NCBI GenBank assembly: GCA_003427395.1 | Contig: BFEA01000024.1 | Coordinates: forward strand, 3,653,082 to 3,677,323 | Origin: Chara braunii | Lineage: Eukaryota > Streptophyta > Charophyceae > Charales > Characeae | Direction: 5' to 3' | DNA length: 24,242 nt | Shown: positions 10,462 to 18,290 of the stretch, one piece after another | Position numbering within the stretch: the first letter of the stretch is position 1 | Layout: the number at the start of each line of letters is the position of its first letter | The notes under the pieces: generated by a model | What the model was told of the DNA's origin: nothing | Database searches by the model: none | What the model saw: the letters and a program-made list of their open reading frames with translations, nothing else | Translations under genes and position numbers: made by a program

Positions 10462-10680
10462 AGACTACAGGTAGGCCATTGACAACAGTGGTAATCCTGA
10501 TTGTGGATGAGTCCCCAATGCGAACCTCAATAGGCTGTCGCAACTTTACCAGTTTCTGGTCCAAGTGCAACCTGCTGACTGTCTTGGGAGACATGAAGTT
10601 GCAGGTAGCCCTACAGTCCAAGAGCCCTTTGAACTTGGCTCCCAGGATAGAGGTCGAAGCAGGATGAGATCTGACATTTG
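10427..10680 (-). pseudogene. E2 retropepsin (aspartic protease)
   Basis: The protease is recognised by LGAKFKGLLDCRATCNFMS. The catalytic triplet, normally Asp-Ser/Thr-Gly, reads Asp-Cys-Arg at 10610-10618. AGG for arginine is one G-to-A step from GGG for glycine. E3 carries Asp-Cys-Gly at the same place, so cysteine looks ancestral in this family and arginine is decay. The downstream part, IRITTVVNGLPVVFD, resembles the flap-to-core strands. Frameshifts near 10680 (from gag) and near 10440-10460 (to RT) break the polyprotein. It would have cut Gag-Pol into mature proteins. Confidence 0.8.
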
Positions 10681-11008
10681 CTTCTTTCTTTCCTGCAAAG
10701 ACAGGAAGAGATCAGCAAGGCTCTGAGCTTCATCCTCCTCCCACGCCTCATCCAGATCTGTGTCCTCATAAGTGAAGGACTTTGATGCCGCAACTCTACA
10801 ATCAGAATCAGCGAGAGAAGGTAAAGATTCATCTTCATCAGAAGGTGAATCAGCACTGGTGGAAGGAGTTGCTGCTTCCACCTCTCTCCGCTCTAGTTTT
10901 TTGAACTAGAGCCACCTGTAGACCTGCGATGCATACTAGGACAATCCTTGAGGAAGTGGTGCCTTTCGCATCACAAGCAGACTCCCTTGTCCTTCCTCTT
11001 CCTCCAAA
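10681..11008 (-). pseudogene. E2 Gag C-terminus with zinc knuckle, and gag-pro spacer
   Basis: At 10941-10979 a zinc knuckle reads C-L-stop-C-E-R-H-H-F-L-K-D-C. The stop (TGA at 10971-10973) most simply replaces TGG. The spacing is CX2CX3HX4C, one residue shorter than the usual CX2CX4HX4C. After it comes a serine-rich tail ending in TAG, then in another phase an acidic spacer (ADSPSDEDESLPSLADSD) leading to the protease. Zinc knuckles bind and package element RNA. At least two frameshifts lie in this stretch. Confidence 0.7.
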
Positions 11009-11440
11009 CTACCTCCTGGATCCTGAGTGCAAGCGAGGGGAAAGTGGAAGGATCAAGGGGGTCAACTGGCAACAGACGTCACGTGGCAATGAAACTCTTT
11101 GGGCTGTAGGGGAAGAGGCACGTCCCTTTCCTTTTCCCTTACTGCTGGTTGGTGCTTTTTGGGTCGGGCCTTTGCCCTTGGTCAATCCCATCAAAGCATC
11201 AGCCAAGCCCAGAACAACAAAATCTGCAGCAGATGAGGAGGCAGTCCCAGATGGAGGGGTCCCACCTTGGAATGCTGCATCATCATCTGAACTAGAGGCT
11301 GTAGCAAACAAAGCACCCTTCCTCCTTCTACGCCCCTTTGAGGAGGGTCCAGTCCTTCCTTCAGAAGGTGCTTCCTGGACATGGAGTTTGGACTCCAGAT
11401 CCAGGGCTGCTTTACCAAAGGACCACTAGTCCTTATGGCC
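11009..11440 (-). pseudogene. E2 Gag hinge region (low complexity)
   Basis: A single open phase from about 11425 down to 11009 encodes a Lys/Arg/Ser-rich hinge between capsid and zinc knuckle. It contains GRRRKGALFATASSSDDDAAF and a KGKGP / SSKGKGKGR basic patch. It contains no catalytic motif. Position between the Gag capsid and the knuckle matches the disordered basic linker of Ty3-type Gag proteins. Confidence 0.6.
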
Positions 11441-11870
11441 CTAAGAGAATAAAGCCAACTGGTATTGCTCAGGTGTTGCCCTAAGGAAATGAATGAGCAG
11501 ATCCTGCTCACTCATCTCCAACCCAGGAGTCGATGTAAGACTCTCAAAGGTGGAGTACAATTTGGACAAGGATCCATCAAACTTTTTTTGGCCCAGGCGC
11601 AAAATTTTATCTGCGGCTTTTCTGGCCAGCTCCTTGTCTGCAAACCGGTCTTGCAGTGCCTGTAGAAAACCAGCCACCCCCAGCCCATGTGCCAATCAGA
11701 CATCTCCATCCCTTGCTTGCTGGAGGTAGAGGTGCACCATTTCAGTGCAGTCCTCTCCACGCGAGCAAGGATGGCACTCACCTTCACATCCTCATCACAT
11801 TTGAACCCACTCAGGTAGGTTCGTTGTGCAGTGACCCAATTTGCAACATCCCTTCGGGTCCTCGCTAGAG
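11441..11870 (-). pseudogene. E2 Gag capsid domain
   Basis: The domain starts in one frame (VANWVTAQRTYLSGF, then KVSAILARVE). It shifts near 11755 to another (TEMVHLYLQQARDG, then GVAGFLQALQDRFADKELA). The last part, ADKILRLGQKKFDG and then YSTFESLTSTPGLEMSEQDLLIHFL, has the helical pattern and ERF-like words of the retrotransposon Gag (UBN2/Retrotrans_gag) family. A TGA sits just before LAHGLG. It ends at a TAG at 11441-11443. The protein formed the virus-like particle shell. Confidence 0.8.
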
Positions 11871-11886
11871 AACATGGGTGGAGGGG

Positions 11887-12435
11887 TCAGTTTGGGCCGT
11901 TGCATATCAAATGGAGTTGAACGTTATGAGGTGGCTGTTGACTTGGGTGTAGGGACAAGGGATGAAGGTCTGGATTGTGGGGCTGGGGTCCCGCTTGGGA
12001 GGCCCCAGGAGATGGAGGAACGGTTAGGGTAGAGGGGATCTGCAAATGGGTGAAAAGGAGGTCCGACTTGGAAGATATGTCATCCAAGTTATTGGAATGA
12101 CCTGGCAACTGATCTTCCAGGCAGGTGATCCTCGCATCCCACTCAGTAAAATAAGTCCGATTGATGTCATCCTGCAGAAGGACGAACTCGGCCATGTACT
12201 TATTGTACTGATTAGCACTTCCACTTACCCTAATCTTCCCTATGTCTGTGATGAGGAGTTTTCTTTTAGCCTCTTTCTGATCAGCCTCCTCCCTGCGCTT
12301 CATCTCTACCTTCAGAGCCTCAACTGCTTGTGCCTGTTTCCGGAGTTTCTCCTCCTCAGCCAACAGTTCAGCCTCTAAAGGGGAGAGAGGAAGTTGAGGC
12401 TTCTCCTCAGAAACTTCACCCTTCTCTGCACCAGA
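11887..12435 (-). pseudogene. E2 Gag N-terminal coiled-coil region
   Basis: The likely Gag start is the ATG at 12433-12435 (MSGAEKGEV), six codons inside the longer open frame. A Glu/Lys/Ala-rich stretch, EAELLAEEEKLRKQAQAVEA and KVEMKRREEADQKEA, predicts a coiled coil over about 50 residues. A second helical segment follows (YMAEFVLLQDDINRTYF), then a Pro/His/Ser-rich tail. The frame ends at 11887 and a break separates it from the capsid text. Coiled-coil N-termini are seen in other Ty3-type Gags, and E3 Gag starts in the same way. Confidence 0.72.
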
Positions 12436-12453
12436 CATCTTAAAATTTCTCAC

Positions 12454-12985
12454 GATACAGATAAATAAAAATCAACAATTAATCAGAAGACAGAGATATA
12501 AGTAACAAGAATTGGGTTTTCTCTGCAGTACTTGCCCAATTGCTGTCACCTAACTCAAGAGAGAAGTTGGTTAGTACGAGCAGGCAAGTGCTCAGTCTCC
12601 GCAGACTGCTTGAGGTTCAAGGTCAGTTTAGAGTATAATCAGCAAAAATCAGTTTCACGATTTTCCATTCACTGCCCTGACACATCAATTGCATGCGATC
12701 ACTGCAAATCTTGTATTATTAACTTTCAGGATGCAGTCCTGGACTGATTAGTAGCAGACCATAGTTAGACAAAGTGACTACTAGTGGCAAACAAGTATCT
12801 ACAGGTGACCAAGATGCAGCGATTTACTGGGTAACCTATTTTTAGACCTAACCCTACTGACCACACCACTGGATGACCTTGTATGCCATACCCAGGGTAT
12901 GGCGAAGTACAAATTGCACTATAAGTCAGTAACTGACTCACATCAAATCTAACTAAGCGATTTCAGACACAGAATGAATACCATG
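12454..12985. other. E2 upstream (leader-like) DNA, no gene
   Basis: This AT-richer stretch lies upstream of E2 gag on the minus strand and is probably its 5' leader or part of a 5' LTR. I could not find a GATACCA-type (minus-strand) primer binding site or a matching LTR partner, so no boundary is placed. Nothing coding is recognised. It carries one perfect short palindrome (12885-12903). Confidence 0.5.
12885..12903. repeat. 19-bp perfect palindrome
   Basis: GCCATACCC, one central A, GGGTATGGC: nine perfectly complementary bases on each side. It lies in the E2 leader-like region. It could be a hairpin or a dimeric protein-binding site; no function is known to me. Confidence 0.8.
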
Positions 12986-12991
12986 GCTATC

Positions 12992-13087
12992 GCGGACCCG
13001 GACCACCGGACGGTCCGGTGATGATCCGGACGTTCGCATTTTCGGACCAATCCGGACCGTCCGGACCATGTCTGAATCGGACCGGAT
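12992..13087. repeat. Cluster of ACCGGAC/TCCGGA palindromic words
   Basis: About 95 bp is packed with CCGGAC, GTCCGG and TCCGGA words. These include a perfect 17-bp palindrome CACCGGAC-G-GTCCGGTG at 13004-13020, and TCCGGA at 13025-13030, 13051-13056 and 13060-13065. It lies just left of the first ribozyme repeat. It can fold into hairpins on either strand and is CpG-dense. Confidence 0.8.
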
Positions 13088-13144
13088 AGTCTGGAATCTG
13101 GTGTGGGTGAGTGATAGTCTACTTTGATTTTGGTTAAGGTAGAT

Positions 13145-13313
13145 TATCATTTACAGTGTAATCAGTGACCGGATTCTGCAGACTCTTGAGGGGTCACCCT
13201 CCTGATGAGTCGGTGAAACTCCGACGAAACAGTTTGTCACAGCCCCTCGTTTGTTGTCCTCTTCTCTCTCTCTGCCTACGGTTTACCGGACAGTTCTGTT
13301 TGTGACGATATAT
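13145..13313 (+). repeat. Ribozyme-bearing direct repeat, copy A
   Basis: Matches 13619-13789 at a constant offset of 474 bp with about eleven substitutions and no indels by eye. From 13197 to about 13272 the two copies are identical, which covers the hammerhead core, stem II and the downstream CT-rich stretch. After 13313 copy A continues into unique sequence up to the assembly gap. It could be an LTR of a retrozyme or one unit of a tandem satellite. Confidence 0.9.
13177..13237 (+). ncRNA. Hammerhead ribozyme, type III, copy A
   Basis: Self-cleaving RNA fold. Core CTGATGA is at 13202-13208 and GAAA at 13226-13229. Stem II is GTCGG (13209-13213) with CCGAC (13221-13225), loop TGAAACT. Stem I is GAGGG (13188-13192) with CCCTC (13197-13201), loop GTCA. 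Stem III pairs 13078+100 onward (13178-13184) with 13231-13237, including G-U wobbles. The predicted cleavage is after T13187 (NUH triplet CUU). Base 13185 is C opposite C13230, so the pair next to the cleavage site is mismatched; copy B has G there. All invariant core bases are present. Because stem III is open and stems I and II carry loops, this is the type III arrangement known from plant viroid-like RNAs and retrozymes. Confidence 0.85.
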
Positions 13314-13448
13314 GCTACGACTTCGCTAGCTTCCTGCTACGTTTTTTTCCGGTCAGGTCGAGCGGTAGTGGTCGGGGCCGTTACTAGGCGGCCATGCTGT
13401 GCCTCTAGTGCCAGCGGCGTGTCTGGAGTGTATTTTTTGGCTGTGACA

Positions 13449-13618
13449 NNNNNNNNNNNNNNNNNNNNNNNNNNNNNNNNNNNNNNNNNNNNNNNNNNNN
13501 NNNNNNNNNNNNNNNNNNNNNNNNNNNNNNNNNNNNNNNNNNNNNNNNNNNNNNNNNNNNNNNNNNNNNNNNNNNNNNNNNNNNNNNNNNNNNNNNNNNN
13601 NNNNNNNNNNNNNNNNNN
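13449..13618. other. Assembly gap (170 N)
   Basis: A run of 170 unknown bases lies between the two ribozyme repeats. Its true length may differ. Repeats with more than 90% identity on either side are a typical cause of such a gap. The translated frame crossing it is not a gene. Confidence 0.98.
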
Positions 13619-13789
13619 TATCGTTTACAGTGTAATCAGTGAGGGGATTTTGCAGACTGTTGAGGGTTCAGCCTCCTGATGAGTCGGTGAAACTCCGACG
13701 AAACAGTTTGTCACAGCCCCTCGTTTGTTGTCCTCTTCTCTCTCTCTACCTACGGTTTACCGGGCAGTTCTGTTTGTGATGATATATAT
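13619..13789 (+). repeat. Ribozyme-bearing direct repeat, copy B
   Basis: The second copy begins directly at the right edge of the gap, so its left end may lie inside the gap. It ends in an (AT)n run at 13782-13806, where copy A instead continues TATATGCTACG. The E3 LTR starts right after the AT run, so copy B is probably interrupted there. Confidence 0.9.
13652..13711 (+). ncRNA. Hammerhead ribozyme, type III, copy B
   Basis: Core CTGATGA is at 13676-13682 and GAAA at 13700-13703. Stem II is GTCGG (13683-13687) with CCGAC (13695-13699), loop TGAAACT. Stem I is GAGG (13662-13665) with CCTC (13672-13675), loop GTTCAG. Stem III pairs GCAGACTG (13652-13659) with CAGTTTGT (13704-13711), eight pairs including wobbles, plus A13703 with T13660. 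Predicted cleavage is after T13661 (GUU, allowed by the NUH rule). Every invariant catalytic-core base is present and the pair next to the cleavage site is intact, so this copy is the better candidate for activity. Confidence 0.9.
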
Positions 13790-13806
13790 ATATATATATA
13801 TATATA
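13782..13806. repeat. (AT)n microsatellite
   Basis: About twelve TA units follow GTGATGA and end exactly where the LTR begins (TGTAATGG at 13807). AT runs are common insertion points and are unstable. Confidence 0.9.
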
Positions 13807-15165
13807 TGTAATGGCCCGCCGTAACACAGACTGAGAACACTGCTGGTTTCTGAAGTTCTGCTGATGGAATGGATGCCTTGCTGAGATTGCCGTAAGTCTG
13901 TATGCGTGCGTGCTCGTTGACCTGCGTGCCTGTCTGAGTGCTTGTCGGTATGAGTGTGTGTGTGACCCGCAAGGGTACTTGCTTGTTTGGCAGGCCCGTA
14001 GGGCCGGTACTTACCTATGGCCGTGGCGTTGAGGGTTGCAGCAAGGAAAACACTCAAGTAGCGGAGCCAGGGGCCCGCAGTGCTTAGTGCAGCGGAAAAA
14101 AACACTCAAGTAGCAGGTAGGCCGGTACCGCACCCAGTAGCAATAGATCTGCCGGGTACTCGAGGCTGAGCAAAAGAAGACAAAGTTGGCATTTTTAGAG
14201 GCCCAATAGCGGTAGGCTAGGTCTAGGCCGGTACCAGTCCATCCAGTCTGAGTCTAGAGCCTGTACGGGCAATATCAGAGTCTGCAATGATGTTTCCCTC
14301 CGAAAGGGAGGAGGTACCGGCTGCTTGGGAGGCCGAGCGGCCTGGTAGTCACCGCCCAGGAGGCAAGCTGGATGCTATATCAAGAGGCTGAGGGAAGAGC
14401 TCGGCCTCATTCTTCAGTGTGCAAGTTGGGCATCACGCTGCTGGAGCGTTGGTTGGAAGAGTGCTGGCTGCTACAATGCTGCTGGGAGGAAGAAGCCGGG
14501 AGCTTCCACCTTGGCTATGGTGGAGCTCTATCGGTAGGAGGAAGAGGGAAAAGGGGACCAAGGAGGAGAGTGGCGAGGTACCTACCTGGCTATGGTGGAC
14601 ACCATCTTCATCACCTTGTTAGGCGCTGCATCTGGAAGGCCCCAGTTGGGGTAGTGCCGCATCAAGGAAGCTCGGGACAGAGTCAGGCATGGCGGTTGAG
14701 TGGGCAGCGGCATAGTAGCTGCCTGTTGTTGACCTTGGGACAAGAGAGCAGCGACATAGCTGCTTTGGGTTGTCCTTTGGACAGGAGGGTAGAGCCCTCA
14801 ATGCTCGGCCATAGCCTTGGCCTATATGAAGAGGAAGAGGAAGGTGGGCATGGCTATGGTGGACCTCCTGTTGTGCCTGAAGTAGAAGTGGGATTCGGAC
14901 ATTGATTCTGGTTCAGCCATTCAACATTATTATTGTTATTTCTTGTTTGGATAAGAGGGGAGGAGATAAGGAGGAGGAGATTGGATGGCGAAGAAGAAGA
15001 GTATTATCTTTGGGCTATGCTGGAGTACATCATCTTCTTCTTCTTTCTTACTTCTTCTTCTTCGTTCCCTCTCTCTCCTCTCAAGTTCATTCATTTCATT
15101 TTGCAATTGGACGACATTGTACTTTCCGATGAATGTATACTTCAAAATTGGCCAGGATCCTAACA
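13807..15165 (+). repeat. LTR of E3 family (5' LTR, plus orientation)
   Basis: Starts TGTAATGGCCCG and ends CCTAACA, giving the TG...CA ends of an LTR, and is followed at once by a primer binding site. An inverted, visibly diverged copy lies at 21687-22927; by eye the last 250 bp are about 85% identical. Both share the CCTCC-GAAAG-GGAGG hairpin (about 14295-14311), repeated GGCCGGTAC words, several TGGCTATGGTGGA words, a GCTATATC candidate TATA site (near 14373) and a terminal (TTC)n-rich stretch. This copy alone duplicates AAAACACTCAAGTAGC (14047-14062 and 14099-14114). Open frames inside it have no family match. No target duplication pairs its two sides, as expected for the 5' LTR of a longer element. 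Confidence 0.82.
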
Positions 15166-15180
15166 TTGGTATCGGATCGG
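15166..15180 (+). promoter_or_regulatory. Primer binding site, initiator tRNA-Met type
   Basis: TTGGTATCGGATCGG directly after the LTR end. TGGTATC matches the complement of the 3' end of plant initiator tRNA-Met (TGGTATCAGAGC), after which the match weakens. Minus-strand cDNA synthesis would start here. Its position one base from the LTR end is the expected one. Confidence 0.75.
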
Positions 15181-16500
15181 ATTCTACTTGCTGGCGAGAG
15201 TTGACTTTGCCGCCATAACCCTAACCCTAGTGGTAAGGGCTAACCACTTCGGGTTAGGGCGGAAGTTAGGGTTAAGTGGGGCAGCGTGGTAAGGGGAAGC
15301 TGTTCCCACCTGGCAGGGCCGTGTAGGGTCGACATTAGACCCGGCCGGGTAGCTTGAGTGCATGTTTGTGGTGCCCAGACACAAGGTGGGACTTCGTGAT
15401 GCAACTTGAGAGAGGCAACAGTGAAGGGCACCTACAACTTGAATTTGGACTTCAAGGAAGACAAGGAGTGACTTGAGGGCTCCCCTCAAGTTAGGCGAGC
15501 TTGAGGGTGGCAGCCATATCTGCACCTACGGACTGCAAGTTGCTACATTGATCTTCAACATCGACGGGGGATCCGACGTTGTACTTTGGGGTAGATGTTG
15601 ACCCTCCTAGATGATAGGTCACTAGTGTAGAGGATGCTAATTGGGTCAGGAGGACTATGTGAGAGGGGGGTGAGTTTCTTTCATCTCAAGAGCCCGACCA
15701 CTCAGGTAAGTGTCATGCCGCCAGGGTGCCCATGTGTGCGTGCATGGAATTGACTGCCTGTTGGGGTATTCTGGGTTCTTCTTCCATCCTCCATAGTCTA
15801 GATTGTGTGTGAGGTGTGTGAACTACTTACTCGCCTGATGAGTGGATGAATGGAGTATCTTGTGTGTCGTGCCGTATCTTTCTACAGTGCTTTGTCTATT
15901 TCATTCTGAACGGCTGTAGTCTGTAGGTTCTTTCTGGGGTGAAATTTTGTTTCTCAACTTGGTAGAGACAGAGAGTAGGTCTTTGTGGAACTCTTGTTGG
16001 TTGGGACTCGGTTTTGACTCCACTTGGGACCATTTGGGACTCAGTGGGACCGTGCCCAAACAAGAAGGGCCTCTCAGGCCCAAATCTGTTGACGTTAGTT
16101 ACATTGCTCTATCTGATTGGGACTCGGGATTCATGCTTTCGGACCAGGACACTCGTTGCTGAGGGGATCTCAACTGAGACGTTCGTAACGGACTTTACCG
16201 CACAATCCGCCGCCTTACTCACACCTTGGACACCACTCAATTCTCTCTTGCATTACGTGGTACACTTTGAATCTGATTTGCTGTGTCTTCACGAAGCTGA
16301 GTCTGGCTAGGCTACATAGTCGGTCAAGACTGTGTGGCGGAATCAGATCTCTCTGATCTTTATTTTTTGTTGTTTTGACTGCTCTCCAGTCCAAATGAAT
16401 TGCCGCTCCGACTAGGAGTTCTACCTTCTCTTTTAACTGCTTTCAAGACTGTTTCTTTCATTGGGTTCGTTAAATGTTTGCGTCTACACGATCGCAAACG
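15181..16500 (+). other. E3 leader, no gene
   Basis: About 1.3 kb between the primer site and the GATA repeat holds no recognisable coding frame. Features seen are the 15219-15259 hairpin and otherwise unremarkable sequence. It is long for a Ty3-type leader, so another decayed insertion may be hidden here; I could not find its ends. Confidence 0.5.
15219..15259 (+). other. Strong leader hairpin with telomere-like arms
   Basis: CCCTAACCC (15219-15227), T, AGTGGT (15229-15234), 8-nt loop, ACCACT (15243-15248), TC, GGGTTAGGG (15251-15259). This gives fifteen Watson-Crick pairs with one small asymmetric internal loop. The arms look like two telomere repeats in inverted order. It lies 40 bases after the primer site, where retroelement leaders often carry packaging or dimerisation structures; function is inferred only. 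Confidence 0.8.
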
Positions 16501-16572
<72 letters not shown>

Positions 16573-16576
16573 AAGA
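16501..16576. repeat. (GATA)n and (GA)n microsatellite
   Basis: About fourteen GATA units run into about eight GA units and then GAAGAGAGAAG. It ends some 120 bases before the E3 gag ATG, in its leader. Length is probably variable between individuals. Confidence 0.95.
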
Positions 16577-16696
16577 GAGAAGCTTTTGAGCATTGCTCTT
16601 GAGGGAGTGAGGAGAGGGAAGAGGAGTGTGCGTACTAGAAGTGTGAGGAAGTACGAACCTCTCTTGAGAGACTTATTGACTCCCTCGTCCTCCATC

Positions 16697-17120
16697 ATGG
16701 CATCTGCAGCAGAATGGAAGCTGCAAATGGACGCTGCCCCTGAGGCAGAAAAAGCGCAGTACCTGTTCTTCTATGAGAAAGCATTGAAGGTTGAAGAGGA
16801 AGAGAAGGAGAGGGAAGACAAAGTGAAGGCTCATGAAGCCGTCTTCAGTACTGTGCCTGCCTTAACTGAACCCGTCTTCAATATTGTCCCACTCCTCAGC
16901 GCCTTAGTATAAGTCCGGGTTGTTGAAGACTATACTGGCCAACTCGCAAAGGTGTTCGACGAACTCAAGAAGTTGCGTGAGGATATGGCCTTGATGGCGC
17001 GGCAGCACTGTGACCAGCTGCAAGAATTTGCTAACTTGTAGCCGACCCAAAGTGTCCTTCCGCCTGCTTACCCTGCTTCTAGTGCTGCGTGTCAGTCCGT
17101 TCTTGCCCCTCCAACTGTCT
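16697..17120 (+). pseudogene. E3 Gag N-terminal coiled-coil region
   Basis: Start ATG at 16697 (MASAAEWKLQMDAAPEAE). A Glu/Lys-rich helix (ALKVEEEEKEREDKVKAHEA) suggests a coiled coil. A TAA at 16910-16912 and a TAG at 17039-17041 interrupt a frame that otherwise continues sensibly (VEDYTGQLAKVFDELKKLRE; then PTQSVLPPAYPASSA). Both stops are one C-to-T step from glutamine codons. The frame is lost in the TTC run at 17120-17150. Architecture parallels E2 Gag. Confidence 0.75.
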
Positions 17121-17152
17121 TCTTCTTCTTCTTCTTCTTCTTCTTCTTTTAG
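17119..17152. repeat. (TTC)n microsatellite inside gag
   Basis: About ten TTC units within gag. Read in the capsid phase they give a serine run; read in the N-terminal gag phase they give phenylalanines and then a stop. Unit slippage with an added or lost base here is the simplest cause of the gag frameshift. Confidence 0.85.
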
Positions 17153-18290
17153 TGTGGCCAACAACCTATCCGGATCTGCAGCAGGTCCAGACCCCGATGT
17201 TGTTGTTGCTGCTGCTGCAGCAGCAAGTGGCAGTGTCGGGCATTCTGGAACTGTTGCAGCCCCGAATTCAGAACCAGCAACCGCTGGTCCTAGCTGCAAC
17301 TTTCCTTACATGGATAGAAAGGCGACACATATTCCGTCTAAATACGACGAAAAGGACGACATTGAATCCTGGATCAGCTCTATGCGATCCTACTTTGATG
17401 TGTTGGGGACACTCCCGGTTACTCAGTCGTCGGTCCTAGGGACCAATGTGGAACTCGCCGTAAGGGGTTTCTTAGAAATCCAAGTTGTACAAGCAGGCTA
17501 TAAAAGAATAGACATGAACAAATGGTTGAAGGCTACGCCTGTAGCCACACTCGAGGAACTCTTGATCAAACAATATGCTGATCCACATACGGTAGCCAAA
17601 GCTAGACTTAAGCTTGACAAGCTCAAGCGCAACAAGTGGACTGACACCATGCATAGTCTGCAACAGTATGTTAGTAAACTCTTTGCTACTCCGGATCTGG
17701 AGATGACTGCACAGTCTTGCTTGGATGTGATAAAAGGTACGGTCCCCTCTACTGTGACACATCGCCTGGGACTCGGACTCATAACGTATACAGATTGGCT
17801 TACCCTCATGAGGGATTTAGTCAAGCTGGAGGCATACGACCTCCCGGGTGGATCGGGTGGCAAAAAGACCACCAGCCGCAAGCGGCTTCCGGGCAGCAAC
17901 CGTTTTGCAGCGCACGATCTGCTTGAGGATGACGAGTAGACCTTCGCAGAGGATCCTTCTCTTGATGACGATCAAGAGCAAGGCTGCGAGGAATCTTGCT
18001 CTTCATCAACCCATGAGTCTGAGTATGTAAATGACGATGAATCCATGAATGCCTGCAAAAGTAAGGGACCAAGGACCACAGTGAAGAACAATACTAACAA
18101 CATTCTCCTTCCCAAGGGAGCGAAGATTCCACCCAAACCGGAAGATCCTGCCACAAAACCATGGGTAGATCCCCGGATCAGTGAAAGTGAGTGAAAACAC
18201 AGGGTGAAGAAAGGGGTTTTCCTGCATTGCACCCAATCGGGACACTCAGTCCAACATTGCTTCAGATTGCAGCAGGGAAACCAGCAAAGG
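17121..18290 (+). pseudogene. E3 Gag capsid and zinc knuckle
   Basis: The capsid starts near MDRKATHIPSKYDEKDD. DIESWISSMRSYFDVLG and the helical text through LDVIKGTVPSTVTHRLGLG match the Retrotrans_gag pattern. A basic hinge (KKTTSRKRLPGSNR) and an acidic spacer follow. The frame stops at TAG 17937-17939 and TGA 18192-18194 but is otherwise continuous to a zinc knuckle at 18219-18263: F-L-H-C-T-Q-S-G-H-S-V-Q-H-C. The first knuckle cysteine is replaced by phenylalanine (TTC at 18219; one base from TGC), leaving C, H, C in correct spacing. A frameshift follows near 18290. Confidence 0.82.

Larger units (their letters stand above)
7801..12453 (-). mobile_element. E2: decayed Ty3/gypsy retrotransposon body
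   Basis: On the minus strand the order is gag (12435 to about 10900), protease (about 10680-10430), RT (10461-9546), RNase H (9540-8938) and integrase (8931-7801). RNase H before integrase is the Ty3/gypsy order rather than Ty1/copia. No LTR is visible at either side: the left end is cut by the junction with E1, and no primer binding site is recognised to the right of gag. Several frameshifts, at least three in-frame stops and one RT deletion of roughly 73 codons show it is inactive. Confidence 0.9.

Noticed and set aside
12953-13150. 65-residue minus-strand open frame
   Set aside because: It translates the palindromic TCCGGA cluster; no protein family is suggested.
13251-13679. 142-residue open frame
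   Set aside because: It crosses the 170-N gap and the ribozyme repeat, so it is an artefact.
14372-14905. 177-residue open frame in the left LTR
   Set aside because: The homologous part of the solo LTR does not keep the same frame and composition is driven by GA-rich sequence; no family is recognised.
15219-15275. Interstitial telomere array
   Set aside because: Only about two repeat words in each orientation; better explained as hairpin arms.
15835-15841. Third hammerhead core (CTGATGA)
   Set aside because: No GAAA with flanking stem II follows at a suitable distance.
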